This document shows, piece after piece, positions 63,817 to 64,000 of a stretch of DNA of 64,000 nucleotides. The notes below the pieces were generated by a model. The model did not search any database and was not told where the DNA came from. It was given only the letters and a program-made list of their open reading frames with translations. This stretch comes from Xiphophorus maculatus. Lineage: Eukaryota > Chordata > Actinopteri > Cyprinodontiformes > Poeciliidae. Positions within the stretch are counted from its first letter, which is position 1. Each line of letters starts with the position of its first letter. The translations under genes and the position numbers were made by a program. The stretch lies in the NCBI RefSeq assembly GCF_002775205.1, contig NC_036458.1, positions 3,688,560 through 3,752,559 of the forward strand. The letters run 5' to 3'.

Positions 63817-64000
63817 TTAGTAGATTCCACCAACCTTGCTTACCTAGCTGTCAGCTAAAGCCTTTCCTCTGCCAACATCCCCCAGAATGCTTTGCAGTTC
63901 TGGATCGGAGTTCAGTGAAATTATTGAGTATTCTATTCTTTATCGATATTGATCATGTGTCTATCGTGATAGATATTGTTATTAATTTATTGTCTTAAGT

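Overview
The window looks like nuclear DNA of a teleost fish, probably a percomorph. The genes are vertebrate genes with GT-AG introns. Non-coding DNA is AT-rich and full of fish-type MITEs, a Tc1/mariner derivative, hAT- or P-like elements, a fish LINE fragment and microsatellites. There is no bacterial, plasmid or organelle content. The exact species cannot be read from the sequence.

Four host genes lie on the minus strand. They are the 5' part of ppfia3 (liprin-alpha-3; coding exons from the left edge to 14383, predicted non-coding first exon near 17.2-17.4 kb), complete nucb1 (nucleobindin-1; 12 coding exons, 44069-50404), complete ccndx (a divergent D-type cyclin; 5 coding exons, 52886-55969) and the 3' end of tbc1d17 (Rab GTPase-activating protein; last three coding exons, 61554-63514). 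From memory, PPFIA3, NUCB1 and TBC1D17 are neighbours on human 19q13.33, so this is that conserved block. All exon junctions I give for ccndx and nucb1 keep the reading frame, with predicted products of 306 and 447 residues.

Between ppfia3 and nucb1 (about 17.4-43 kb) lies the accessory region. It holds two convergent multi-exon genes, one plus (21883-26065) and one minus (34096-42826). Each joins a Tc1-type helix-turn-helix first exon, a string of short acidic exons and one large exon coding for a CACTA/EnSpm-like (Tnp2-type) transposase. The large exons form an inverted repeat of about 2.36 kb that is almost identical at its 5' half and more divergent toward the 3' end. The minus locus has two alternative first exons. 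All three first exons share a promoter block with inverted ETS-type sites. Every intron I could place is phase 0. This may be a domesticated, duplicated and gene-converted transposase-derived family, and it is the most interesting part of the window.

Between the two convergent genes sits a 2.0-kb element with 28-bp terminal inverted repeats and an 8-bp target duplication. It contains a 276-bp solo LTR with its own 5-bp duplication. The remaining non-coding DNA is introns and intergenic sequence filled with repeats. Several of these carry RFX X-box-like sequences. I saw no tRNA or rRNA gene and no CRISPR array.
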